15,138 nucleotides of DNA, from contig CADBMO010000003.1 of NCBI GenBank assembly GCA_902795755.1, forward strand, positions 1-15,138, written 5' to 3'. This DNA comes from an uncultured Erysipelotrichaceae bacterium (lineage in GTDB: Bacteria; Bacillota_I; Bacilli_A; RF39; UBA660). The translations under genes were made by a program, and so were the position numbers. The notes beneath the pieces are model-generated. The model did no database searches. It was given only the letters and a program-made list of their open reading frames with translations, and was not told the DNA's origin. Positions 8,488 to 14,809 of this stretch are shown here, piece by piece; the first letter of the stretch is position 1, and each line of letters begins with the position of its first letter.

Positions 8488-9254
8488 AATATATCAAGTA
8501 CGTGACTTGAGGCTCCAAGTAATTCTTTTCTTTCACATATAGATTGATGATATTTTATATATGTTTTAAATGTTTCATCATCCATTTTATTAATTATAGG
8601 TCTAATATAATCAGAAGGTCCATCTTGAGCGATTATTTTTATTCTTTTTAAATTACATATACTATTTAATTCATCAATATCTTCTAGTCTAACCATGGAA
8701 TATAAATCATCTTCTTTTGGTGTAATATGAAATTTATCATCAACTAATTTATTATTAATATCATCTAATATGGTGTTTTCCATAAATCCATGTTTTATAA
8801 TAGCGTATTCATTCATATAATAACTAATCATAATAATCCCATCATCTTTTAAAACTCTTTTAGCTTCCGTTAAAGCTTGTAATTTATCTTCCTTGCTAAT
8901 CAAATGATACATAGGCCCAAATAAAAGCACCATATCAAACGTTTTATCTTTAAACTGATTAAGATTACGTGCATCTCCTAAAATAGCTTTAATAGTCTTA
9001 TTTTTACCTTTTAATGTCATTAAATTATGTTTTACTAATTCAACTGCTGTAACATCGTATCCTTTTTCGTATAAACTAATAGAATATTTACCAGTACCAG
9101 CACCTACATCTAATATTTTAGGATTATTAATTTTATTTAAATATTTTAAAATATATTTCATAGTGGTTTCATATTCAACAATACCATGTCTATGAGTTAG
9201 CCTTTTATCTTCGTTAAATTTATTATAATAATTAATCAAGTTTTCTTTATTCAT
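8469..9254 (-). CDS. Class I SAM-dependent methyltransferase, substrate unknown
   Basis: A 261-residue Rossmann-fold methyltransferase. Motif I is ILDVGAGTGKYS (47-58), the acidic end of strand 2 is VTAVEL (E72), motif II has LGDARNL (D94) and motif IV reads FDMVLLFGPMYHL (106-118), a form common in small Methyltransf_11/25-like enzymes. EAKRVLKDDGIIMISYY is the post-motif block. The C-terminal third has no domain I recognise and would determine the substrate. A ribosome binding site AGGTGAT (9264-9258) lies just before the ATG. It is encoded against its neighbours, between nusB and xseA, and has its own promoter, so it looks like an insertion into the nusB-xseA cluster. Small molecule, RNA or protein substrates are all possible. 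Confidence 0.88.
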   Translation of the reverse strand: MNKENLINYYNKFNEDKRLTHRHGIVEYETTMKYILKYLNKINNPKILDVGAGTGKYSISLYEKGYDVTAVELVKHNLMTLKGKNKTIKAILGDARNLNQFKDKTFDMVLLFGPMYHLISKEDKLQALTEAKRVLKDDGIIMISYYMNEYAIIKHGFMENTILDDINNKLVDDKFHITPKEDDLYSMVRLEDIDELNSICNLKRIKIIAQDGPSDYIRPIINKMDDETFKTYIKYHQSICERKELLGASSHVLDILKKRKN

Positions 9255-9270
9255 AATATCACCTAAAAAT

Positions 9271-9299
9271 ATATTAACTTATATTAAAAAAATAATCAA
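9271..9299 (-). promoter_or_regulatory. Promoter of the methyltransferase gene
   Basis: On the - strand TTGATT (9299-9294), a 17-base spacer, then TAATAT (9276-9271). Transcription would start about base 9264, at the edge of the ribosome binding site, so the leader would be very short. It overlaps the divergent xseA promoter. Confidence 0.45.
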
Positions 9300-9312
9300 A
9301 TTATGTTACAAT
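9284..9312 (+). promoter_or_regulatory. Extended -10 promoter of the xseA operon
   Basis: TTAAAA (9284-9289) with a 17-base spacer and TACAAT (9307-9312), preceded by TG at 9304-9305 in the extended -10 position. The start point would be near 9319, just ahead of the ribosome binding site AAAGGTAG (9321-9328). Confidence 0.5.
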
Positions 9313-9334
9313 GGATATAGAAAGGTAGATGGAT

Positions 9335-10597
9335 ATGGATAATAATTATATTAGTGTTACAGCACTTACTAGATATATAAAATATAAACTTGATAATGAT
9401 ATTCATCTACAAGAAGTCTATTTAAAAGGTGAAATATCAAACTTTAAGGCACATAGTCGTGGGCACCTATATTTTACAATAAAAGATGAAACATCAAGAA
9501 TAAATGCAATTATGTTTAAATCTAGTGCAGATAAATTAAAATTTACTCCAGAAGATGGTATGAAAATACTAGCAAAAGGCAAGATAAGTGTATTTGAATC
9601 AACTGGTAATTACCAAATATATGTATCAGAAATGACAGAAGATGGACTTGGTAATTTGCACATTGCATTTGAACAATTAAAGAAAAAACTAGGCGATGAA
9701 GGTTTATTTGATGAAAAACATAAAAAAACAATTCCAAAAATACCAATGAATGTTGGTATAATTACAGCACCTACTGGTGCCGCCGTAAAAGATATATTAT
9801 CCACGATTAAAAGAAGATTTCCAATATGTAAAACAATTCTTTTCCCATGCTTAGTACAAGGTGAACTTGCTAAGGATGATATAGTTAAAAAATTAGAGAT
9901 TGCTGATAATTATAATCTAGATGTAATAATACTAGGTCGTGGTGGTGGCTCAATTGAGGATTTATGGCCTTTTAACGAAGAAATTGTAGCAAGAAAAGTA
10001 TTTGATTGTAAAACACCAATAATAAGCGGAGTAGGGCATCAAATAGACTTTACAATTGTTGACTTTGTTGCAGATGTAAGAGCAGAAACCCCAACTGGTG
10101 CAGCAGAAAGGGCGGTACCTAAGCTTTCTGATTTATTGTTAGAGATAGATAATTATAAAAATAGAGCAACTAAGTCACTTAGAAATAATATTGATAATAA
10201 TAAACTTAAATTAAAAAAATTAACTGAGTCATACGTACTTAAAAACCCACTTGGGTTATATGAAATAAAAGAACAAAAACTTGATAATATAATTGATAAA
10301 TTAACTACCAACATAAATACGGTAATATATGCTGCTAGGTCAAGATTAGAAATAGTAGAAAGTAGTATTATATTTAAAGAACCAAGTATTTTATATGAAA
10401 ATAAATTAAAGAGAAATAATCATTTAATAGAGAAATTAGAAATATTAAATCCTTTAAACTCTTTAAAAAGAGGTTATTCTATTACAAAGATGAATGGTAA
10501 AGCAATAAGTAGTGTTAAAAAAATAAAAAAGAATGATGAAATTAATATTATGTTAAAAGATGGCGAAATAACTGCTAATATTATGGAGGTAAAATAA
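9335..10597 (+). CDS. xseA: Exodeoxyribonuclease VII large subunit
   Basis: Catalytic subunit of the single-strand exonuclease VII, which digests single-stranded DNA in repair. About 420 residues, slightly shorter than the 450 usual for the family. An N-terminal OB-fold (roughly 1-100, with VYLKGEISNFK and GHLYFTIKD) precedes the catalytic domain: GIITAPTGAAVKDI (141-154), GRGGGSIEDLWPFN (201-214), GVGHQIDFT (232-240) and RAETPTGAAE (249-258). The C-terminus is a long helical, coiled-coil-like region ending in the family block LKRGYSI. Two in-frame ATGs exist: AAAGG (9321-9325) is too close to the one at 9329, so 9335 is preferred; the difference is two residues. The stop overlaps the xseB start by one base (TAATG). 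It is divergent from the methyltransferase gene. Confidence 0.96.
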   Translation: MDNNYISVTALTRYIKYKLDNDIHLQEVYLKGEISNFKAHSRGHLYFTIKDETSRINAIMFKSSADKLKFTPEDGMKILAKGKISVFESTGNYQIYVSEMTEDGLGNLHIAFEQLKKKLGDEGLFDEKHKKTIPKIPMNVGIITAPTGAAVKDILSTIKRRFPICKTILFPCLVQGELAKDDIVKKLEIADNYNLDVIILGRGGGSIEDLWPFNEEIVARKVFDCKTPIISGVGHQIDFTIVDFVADVRAETPTGAAERAVPKLSDLLLEIDNYKNRATKSLRNNIDNNKLKLKKLTESYVLKNPLGLYEIKEQKLDNIIDKLTTNINTVIYAARSRLEIVESSIIFKEPSILYENKLKRNNHLIEKLEILNPLNSLKRGYSITKMNGKAISSVKKIKKNDEINIMLKDGEITANIMEVK

Positions 10598-10818
10598 TGG
10601 AAAAGAAAGAAGAAAAATTTGAAGAAAAGTTAGAAAAACTAGAGAAAATGGTAAATGAATTAGAAAGCGGGGACGTGGATTTAGATGATGCTATTAATAA
10701 ATATACAGAGGCTATGAAACTTGCTAAGGAATGCTCTGATAAATTAAAAAACGCTGAAGAAAGTGTTAATAAAATATTAACGGAGTCTGGTAATGAAGAA
10801 GACTTTACAGCTGAATAA
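10597..10818 (+). CDS. xseB: Exodeoxyribonuclease VII small subunit
   Basis: Small helical partner that coats the long helices of XseA in the exonuclease VII complex. At 73 residues it is of normal length. It is highly charged and amphipathic, with the family block KLEKMVNELESGDVDLDDAI, then a second helix KYTEAMKLAKECSDKLKNAE. GGAGGT (10585-10590) lies six bases before ATG, and the start overlaps the xseA stop by one base, so the two subunits are translationally coupled. The C-terminal coding part overlaps a small reading frame encoding a membrane peptide in another frame (10793-10891). Confidence 0.95.
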   Translation: MEKKEEKFEEKLEKLEKMVNELESGDVDLDDAINKYTEAMKLAKECSDKLKNAEESVNKILTESGNEEDFTAE

Positions 10819-10891
10819 AAAGTATTTTATTATTGGAATTATATTAATTATAATTGGATATATTAGTTATTTAATAACAAAATTTAAATAG
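10793..10891 (+). CDS. Putative 32-residue single-span membrane peptide overlapping xseB
   Basis: A small reading frame not found by a length cut-off. It starts inside the 3' end of xseB in another frame and reads MKKTLQLNKKYFIIGI followed by ILIIIGYISYLITKFK. A basic N-terminus (K2, K3, K9, K10), one strongly hydrophobic helix (residues 11-28) and a basic C-terminus make a typical small membrane protein. GGAG (10782-10785) lies seven bases before the ATG. The TAG stop at 10889 overlaps the AGGAGG ribosome binding site of the next gene, so it sits like a coupled gene within the operon and fills an otherwise unexplained 80-base gap. Function unknown. AT-rich DNA produces Ile/Leu/Lys codons easily, so chance is possible; the start signal and neat fit favour a real gene. 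Confidence 0.5.
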   Translation: MKKTLQLNKKYFIIGIILIIIGYISYLITKFK

Positions 10892-10901
10892 GAGGATTAA
10901 T

Positions 10902-11801
10902 ATGACATTATTAATTATGGCCGCGGGAATGGGTTCTAGGTTTGGCGGCCTAAAACAAGTTGAACCTGTAGGACCAAATGGTGAATTTATACTTGATTAT
11001 TCAGTATATGATGCAATACGTGCTGGATATGATAAAGTTGTGTTTATCATAAAGGAAGAAAACTATGATTTATTTAGAGATACCGTTGGTAAAAGAATTG
11101 AATCTAAAATAAAAGTAGAATATGTATTTCAAGATATCAATGACGTACCAGATGGAGTTAAAGTACCCGAATCAAGAATAAAACCATGGGGTACATCTCA
11201 TGCTATACTTGCTGCTAAAAACGTAATTAATGAACCGTTTACTGTTATTAACGCTGATGATTTTTATGGTCTTGACCCATATGTTAAGGTAAAAAACTTT
11301 TTTGATAGTAATAGAAAAGATAATGAATTTTGTATGGTTGGTTACATAGTTAAAAATACTATGACAGAAAACGGTTCTGTTAAAAGAGGCATATGTTATC
11401 AAAAAGATGGGTATTTAACTAAGTTAATCGAGTCTTCTATAGAAAAGGTAGATGGAAAAATAATTGCAACTCCATTAGAAGATGAGAATAATTCATTTGA
11501 AGTTGGAGAAAATGATTTAGTATCTATGAATCTATGGGGATTTAGCCCATCACTGTTTAATATGTTAGAAGAAGAAATGGTTGAATTTTTTGAAAAAAAT
11601 AAAAATAATTTAGATAAATGTGAATTTTTTATACCAATGAGTGTGTTTAAATATATTAATGAAGAAAAAGTAACAGTCAAGGTATTAGATACTACTGAAA
11701 AGTGGTATGGCGTAACTTATAAAGAAGATAAGCAAGATTTAGTTAATGCTATCCAAAAAATGATAGATGAGGGGAAATATTCAAAAGACTTATGGGCATA
11801 A
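10902..11801 (+). CDS. Sugar-nucleotide nucleotidyltransferase family protein
   Basis: A 299-residue enzyme of the NTP-transferase (GT-A-like) superfamily, which joins NTP and a sugar- or alcohol-phosphate to form an activated nucleotide sugar. The nucleotide-binding loop AAGMGSRFGGLK (7-18) is at the N-terminus, followed by QVEPVGPNGEFILDYSVYDA. GTSHAILAAK (97-106) and the metal-binding NADDFYG (117-123) are in the usual order. A later VSMNLWGFSP block is the acceptor part. The substrate sugar cannot be read from these motifs; I would not assign glucose-1-phosphate uridylyltransferase or mannose-1-phosphate guanylyltransferase. AGGAGG (10890-10895) is six bases before ATG. It ends the xseA operon; the terminator contains its stop codon. 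Confidence 0.9.
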   Translation: MTLLIMAAGMGSRFGGLKQVEPVGPNGEFILDYSVYDAIRAGYDKVVFIIKEENYDLFRDTVGKRIESKIKVEYVFQDINDVPDGVKVPESRIKPWGTSHAILAAKNVINEPFTVINADDFYGLDPYVKVKNFFDSNRKDNEFCMVGYIVKNTMTENGSVKRGICYQKDGYLTKLIESSIEKVDGKIIATPLEDENNSFEVGENDLVSMNLWGFSPSLFNMLEEEMVEFFEKNKNNLDKCEFFIPMSVFKYINEEKVTVKVLDTTEKWYGVTYKEDKQDLVNAIQKMIDEGKYSKDLWA

Positions 11802-11811
11802 GTCTTTTTTT
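11783..11811 (+). terminator. Terminator ending the xseA operon, containing the stop codon
   Basis: AAAAGACTTA (11783-11792) pairs with TAAGTCTTTT (11799-11808) with a TGGGCA loop; T-run 11805-11811. The last codons and the TAA (11799-11801) of the nucleotidyltransferase gene are part of the hairpin. Confidence 0.9.
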
Positions 11812-11847
11812 CCATTTTTTTACACTAATTATTCTTAATTATTTTGA

Positions 11848-11854
11848 CATAATA
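11848..11854 (+). promoter_or_regulatory. Candidate sporulation-type -10 element (CATAATA) for spoIVB
   Basis: CATAATA matches the sigma-G -10 consensus CATWMTA. Its predicted start at about 11861 would leave a 22-base leader with the ribosome binding site AAGGAGG intact. TATAAT at 11861-11866 is nearby, but a start from it would fall inside the ribosome binding site, and TTGACA (11844-11849) is only 11 bases from it, so a sigma-A promoter fits badly. No good sigma-G -35 is visible. Confidence 0.3.
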
Positions 11855-11882
11855 AGAATGTATAATTGTAAAGGAGGAAATT

Positions 11883-12866
11883 ATGCTTAATAAGATTAAA
11901 GAAAAGATTATAATTATATTTATTATGTTAACTATTTTTCCTACTACAATATTTGCATATTCAAATAAAATAATAGCAGGCGGAGAATCTATTGGTATAG
12001 AAATAAATACTAATGGAGTATTAATAGCAGGCTTTTATAATATAGGTAATTATAACCCTGGAAAAGATGCAAATCTACAAAAAGGAGATATAATTACTAG
12101 TGTAAATAATAAAAAAGTATCTTCCATTGAGGAATTTATTAATTATATAAAAGATAGTAATTCAAATAATATTGATATTACTTATATAAGAGGTAAAAAC
12201 AAAAATAACACCACATTATCCTTGATAAAAGAAGATGGTGTTGTTAAAACTGGATTATATGTTAAAGATAGTATTACTGGTATTGGTACTTTATCTTTTA
12301 TAGATCCTAATACCCGTTATTATGGTGCATTAGGTCATGAAATAATTGATAATACTACAGGAATTAAATTAAATGTAAAAGATGGTAAAATATATTCATC
12401 TAACGTAACTTCTATTGAAAAATCAACTAGAGGTAATCCTGGTAGCAAAAAAGCGATAACTAATTCTAATGATATATATGGTAATGTTAATGAAAATACC
12501 ATATCCGGAATATTTGGTACATATACCAAAGATTTTAATATTAATAAGTTATATAATGTTGTGGATTTTAAAGATATTAAAATAGGTAATGCAAAAATCT
12601 TAACCGTGTTAAATGGTAATGATAAAAAAGAATATGATATTAAAATAATTAAAATAAACAATAATAATGATAATAAAAACATTTTATTTGAAATTACTGA
12701 TAATGAATTAATAAATAGTAGTGGGGGAATAGTACAAGGCATGAGTGGTTCTCCAATTATTCAGGGTAATAATATAATTGGTGCCGTTACTAATGTTATC
12801 GTAAATAATCCAAAAAGAGGTTATGGTATATTAATTACTTCCATGTTAAAAGAGGCAGAAAATTAA
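11883..12866 (+). CDS. spoIVB: SpoIVB-type signalling serine peptidase with PDZ domain
   Basis: In Bacillus, SpoIVB is made in the forespore, secreted into the intermembrane space, and cleaves SpoIVFA so that SpoIVFB can release sigma-K. Here a signal/anchor helix (5-26) precedes a PDZ domain (about 35-115, with NPGKDANLQKGDIITSVNNK) and a SpoIVB peptidase domain. The likely triad is H152 in GALGHEI, D273 in FEITDNEL and S288 in GMSGSP. The D-S spacing is 15 residues, as between D363 and S378 of the Bacillus enzyme as I recall it, and the H-D spacing is similar. IIGAVTNVIVNNPKRGYGI is the family's C-terminal block. It is 327 residues against about 426 in Bacillus; much of the N-terminal region is shorter. 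AAGGAGG precedes ATG. A neighbouring spo0A, usual in Bacillus, is absent. Confidence 0.95.
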   Translation: MLNKIKEKIIIIFIMLTIFPTTIFAYSNKIIAGGESIGIEINTNGVLIAGFYNIGNYNPGKDANLQKGDIITSVNNKKVSSIEEFINYIKDSNSNNIDITYIRGKNKNNTTLSLIKEDGVVKTGLYVKDSITGIGTLSFIDPNTRYYGALGHEIIDNTTGIKLNVKDGKIYSSNVTSIEKSTRGNPGSKKAITNSNDIYGNVNENTISGIFGTYTKDFNINKLYNVVDFKDIKIGNAKILTVLNGNDKKEYDIKIIKINNNNDNKNILFEITDNELINSSGGIVQGMSGSPIIQGNNIIGAVTNVIVNNPKRGYGILITSMLKEAEN

Positions 12867-12878
12867 TGCCTCTTTTTT
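12848..12878. terminator. Bidirectional terminator after spoIVB
   Basis: AAAAGAGGCA (12848-12857) pairs with TGCCTCTTTT (12867-12876), with the TAA stop codon of spoIVB lying in the nine-base loop. T-run 12873-12878 on the + strand; a shorter T-run on the - strand, directly beyond the stop of the 57-residue gene. Confidence 0.88.
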
Positions 12879-13050
12879 AATTTACACCATATAGTAGTGG
12901 AGAGATAATTGCTAATATAGCAGAGCCTATCATTGCAATTAATGCAACCCATACAAATAATTTACCCCAACTAAAACGTTTATGTTTTTTCTTTTCTTTT
13001 TTTCTATCATTTAAATTTTCATTATCTTTTATAACTTTTACTTTAGCCAA
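12877..13050 (-). CDS. Small 57-residue basic membrane protein (TTG start)
   Basis: A short protein starting MAKVKVIKDNENL, then a strongly basic stretch DRKKEKKKHKRFSWGK and one hydrophobic helix LFVWVALIAMIGSAILAII, ending SPLLYGVN. The TTG at 13050 is taken as start because AGAGGTG (13063-13057 on the - strand) lies six bases upstream; a longer frame from an ATG at 13080 would start ahead of this site, with no ribosome binding site. The basic-then-hydrophobic layout resembles small proteins such as DUF4044 of lactobacilli, but this is only a resemblance of pattern. Its neighbours are sporulation genes, but it is divergent from spoIIM and not obviously linked. It is bounded by the terminator shared with spoIVB. 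Function unknown. Confidence 0.75.
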   Translation of the reverse strand: MAKVKVIKDNENLNDRKKEKKKHKRFSWGKLFVWVALIAMIGSAILAIISPLLYGVN

Positions 13051-13142
13051 TATATTCACCTCTATATAATTATAATACATATATTTTAAAAATAAAAGTA
13101 ATAATTAATAAAATTATGAATATAGTTTACCAAGGAGATATT

Positions 13143-13772
13143 ATGAAGAAATTAATGACGCAAATAAAAAACACAGTTTATAGTAGCAAACATATTATTA
13201 ATTTTATTATTGTTTTATTTTTAATAGGTATAGTATTAGGATCTTTATTTATGATTTTTATATCTAAAGAAGATCAACTATATATTATTAAACAAATTAC
13301 TTTATATTTTAATAACATCAAAAAGGGTAGTGATCAGGTTTTAGGATTGGTTTTGTTTAAAAATGATGTTATTAATAATATATTTCAACTATTTATTATA
13401 TATATTTTAGGATTATCAATAGTAGGGATACTAGTTGTAATAGTTATTATGATTCTAAAAGGATTTATATTGGGTCTTAGCATTTCAGGAATATTATTAA
13501 AATATAAATTAAGTGGTGTAGTTGCTACTTTTTTATATGTTTTTCCAGTATATTTTTTAAAAGTACTTTTATATGTCTTCGCAAGTTTATTTGCGATAAA
13601 GACATCAATTAAATTTATTAATGCAATTTTAAAAAAAGATCAAATTAATTTTAAAACATTTTTAGGAACTTATACAATATCTTTTATTATCTCAATTATT
13701 GGTATTATAATTCTTTCACTATTAGACTCCTACTTAACACCTTTTTTATTAAAATTTTTCACTATTTTATAA
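13143..13772 (+). CDS. spoIIM: Stage II sporulation protein M
   Basis: Membrane member of the SpoIID-SpoIIM-SpoIIP complex, which remodels peptidoglycan so that the mother cell engulfs the forespore. At 209 residues it is nearly the same length as Bacillus SpoIIM (about 214). It has a basic N-terminus and about five hydrophobic segments (19-41, 78-103, 106-119, 123-155, 176-196). The characteristic block KGFILGLSISGILLKYK (106-122) is conserved. An in-frame ATG at 13116 would add nine residues, but AAGGAG (13132-13137) lies five bases before ATG 13143, which is therefore the start. No clear hairpin follows it. SpoIID and SpoIIP are not in this window. A sporulation sigma-factor promoter was looked for upstream; none was convincing. 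Confidence 0.9.
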   Translation: MKKLMTQIKNTVYSSKHIINFIIVLFLIGIVLGSLFMIFISKEDQLYIIKQITLYFNNIKKGSDQVLGLVLFKNDVINNIFQLFIIYILGLSIVGILVVIVIMILKGFILGLSISGILLKYKLSGVVATFLYVFPVYFLKVLLYVFASLFAIKTSIKFINAILKKDQINFKTFLGTYTISFIISIIGIIILSLLDSYLTPFLLKFFTIL

Positions 13773-13791
13773 TAAATAAAAAGTAAATTTA

Positions 13792-13819
13792 TTGACAAAT
13801 TTGTAAAAAAGTGTAAAAT
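13792..13819 (+). promoter_or_regulatory. Promoter with overlapping palindromic operator, upstream of the HTH gene
   Basis: TTGACA (13792-13797) is followed by a 16-base spacer and TAAAAT (13814-13819). ACAAATTTGT (13795-13804), a perfect 10-base palindrome, overlaps the -35. TGTAAAA occurs twice (13802-13808 and 13812-13818), one helical turn apart. This is a candidate repressor site, perhaps for the HTH protein just downstream. Confidence 0.6.
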
Positions 13820-13852
13820 TAATAATGTAATATAAAGTAGGGAAGGGATAGT

Positions 13853-14620
13853 ATGGAAAGACTAAATAATGTTTTACAAGAATTAGGAATATCAAAGGTA
13901 AAGTTGGCTAAATATTTGGGTGTATCAAGGCAAATGATATATAACTATTTAGAAATGGATGACGTGTCTAAATGGCCTAAAGATAAAAAAATGAAATTAT
14001 TTAATTTATTAGATATAAATGATCCTGAAGAAATTAATAATATTAAAATAGATGCAGATTATATAAATAAGGTAGATTCTGTATTAAATGGTAATTTAAT
14101 TAATAGTTCTTTAACTCATGTTGATAGTATTGAGTTTAAAGATTTAAAGCCTAGAGAACAAGAATTATTAAACGATATCATATTTATTATTAAAGAAAGA
14201 TTTATAGAATCTAATAAAGATACGTATTCGACATATAAATATTTATTACATTTTATACAAGGTTTAGAAAATGTTAAAGAATTAAAATATGTTATGGGAT
14301 ACTTTAATAAAACATTAGGATTTGTTCCTGCTAATGAATTTTTGTTTAATGAGGAAGAACAATTTGTTTTTGAAGCAATATTCCATAGTGCAATTAAATT
14401 ATACCGTGGTGGCGGTGCATCAAAAACTAAATTAATTGAACAACATAAAAAGTTTGTTGATGAAATTGAACAAAAGCAAGAAGAAAAACTTGGACGTACT
14501 GAAGAGATTAATACAGCTAAGATACAAGCTTTACAAGAACTTGGTTATAACGAAGTTACACGTGAGAATGCATCTGAAGTACTAGCTAAGATAGCTGAGA
14601 TACAATCTCGTGCTGTTTAA
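13853..14620 (+). CDS. HTH (Xre-like) protein with helical/coiled-coil C-terminal region
   Basis: A 255-residue protein with an N-terminal helix-turn-helix: SKVKLAKYLGVSRQMIYNYLEM (14-35) fits the Xre/Cro layout, with GVSR in the turn and recognition helix. Residues 36-90 are Asp/Asn-rich, followed by a helical region (95-150). A glycine cluster RGGGASK (185-191) leads into a charged helix (about 192-250) rich in Glu, Lys, Gln and Arg, likely a coiled coil. The region after the HTH matches no effector family I recognise. GGGAAGGG precedes the ATG. It probably binds DNA as a dimer, and the palindrome in its own promoter suggests autoregulation (inference). It is the last recognisable gene and is followed by a terminator; it is not a phage repressor by anything visible nearby. 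Confidence 0.8.
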   Translation: MERLNNVLQELGISKVKLAKYLGVSRQMIYNYLEMDDVSKWPKDKKMKLFNLLDINDPEEINNIKIDADYINKVDSVLNGNLINSSLTHVDSIEFKDLKPREQELLNDIIFIIKERFIESNKDTYSTYKYLLHFIQGLENVKELKYVMGYFNKTLGFVPANEFLFNEEEQFVFEAIFHSAIKLYRGGGASKTKLIEQHKKFVDEIEQKQEEKLGRTEEINTAKIQALQELGYNEVTRENASEVLAKIAEIQSRAV

Positions 14621-14647
14621 TTTCTCCTATCCTATAGTTCATATAAT

Positions 14648-14773
14648 ACATATTATGTTAACATTTGTTTTTTGAATAATAGATAGCTACATTTATAGCT
14701 ATCTTTTTTATTTTATACTCTATTTGTATAAAATACAATTCATTATAAATGATATATGAAACATATTATGTTA
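14648..14773. repeat. 13-base direct repeat ACATATTATGTTA flanking the terminator
   Basis: ACATATTATGTTA occurs at 14648-14660 and again, exactly, at 14761-14773. Each copy contains the near-palindrome ACATATTATGT. The copies are 113 bases apart start to start and bracket the HTH gene terminator. Chance is possible in such AT-rich DNA. Confidence 0.5.
14681..14710 (+). terminator. Terminator downstream of the HTH gene
   Basis: AGATAGCTA (14681-14689) pairs with TAGCTATCT (14696-14704) with a CATTTA loop, followed by T-run 14704-14709. The 60 bases between the stop codon and the hairpin show no gene. Confidence 0.88.
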
Positions 14774-14809
14774 TATAAAATATATTTTTATATAAATTTC
14801 TTTATGCAT

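Noticed and set aside
9543..9804. Two overlapping - strand frames of 64-67 codons
   Set aside because: Antisense to conserved xseA coding sequence and without ribosome binding sites; shadows of the real gene.
11172..11680. Two - strand frames of 76 and 93 codons
   Set aside because: Antisense to the nucleotidyltransferase gene, no start signals.
12335..12742. Open frame of 135 codons on the - strand
   Set aside because: Antisense to the peptidase domain of SpoIVB; its hydrophobic composition is the mirror of AT-rich Asn/Lys codons.
13773..13791. Weak AT-only hairpin after spoIIM as a terminator
   Set aside because: Pairing is broken and contains almost no G-C pairs; not supportable.
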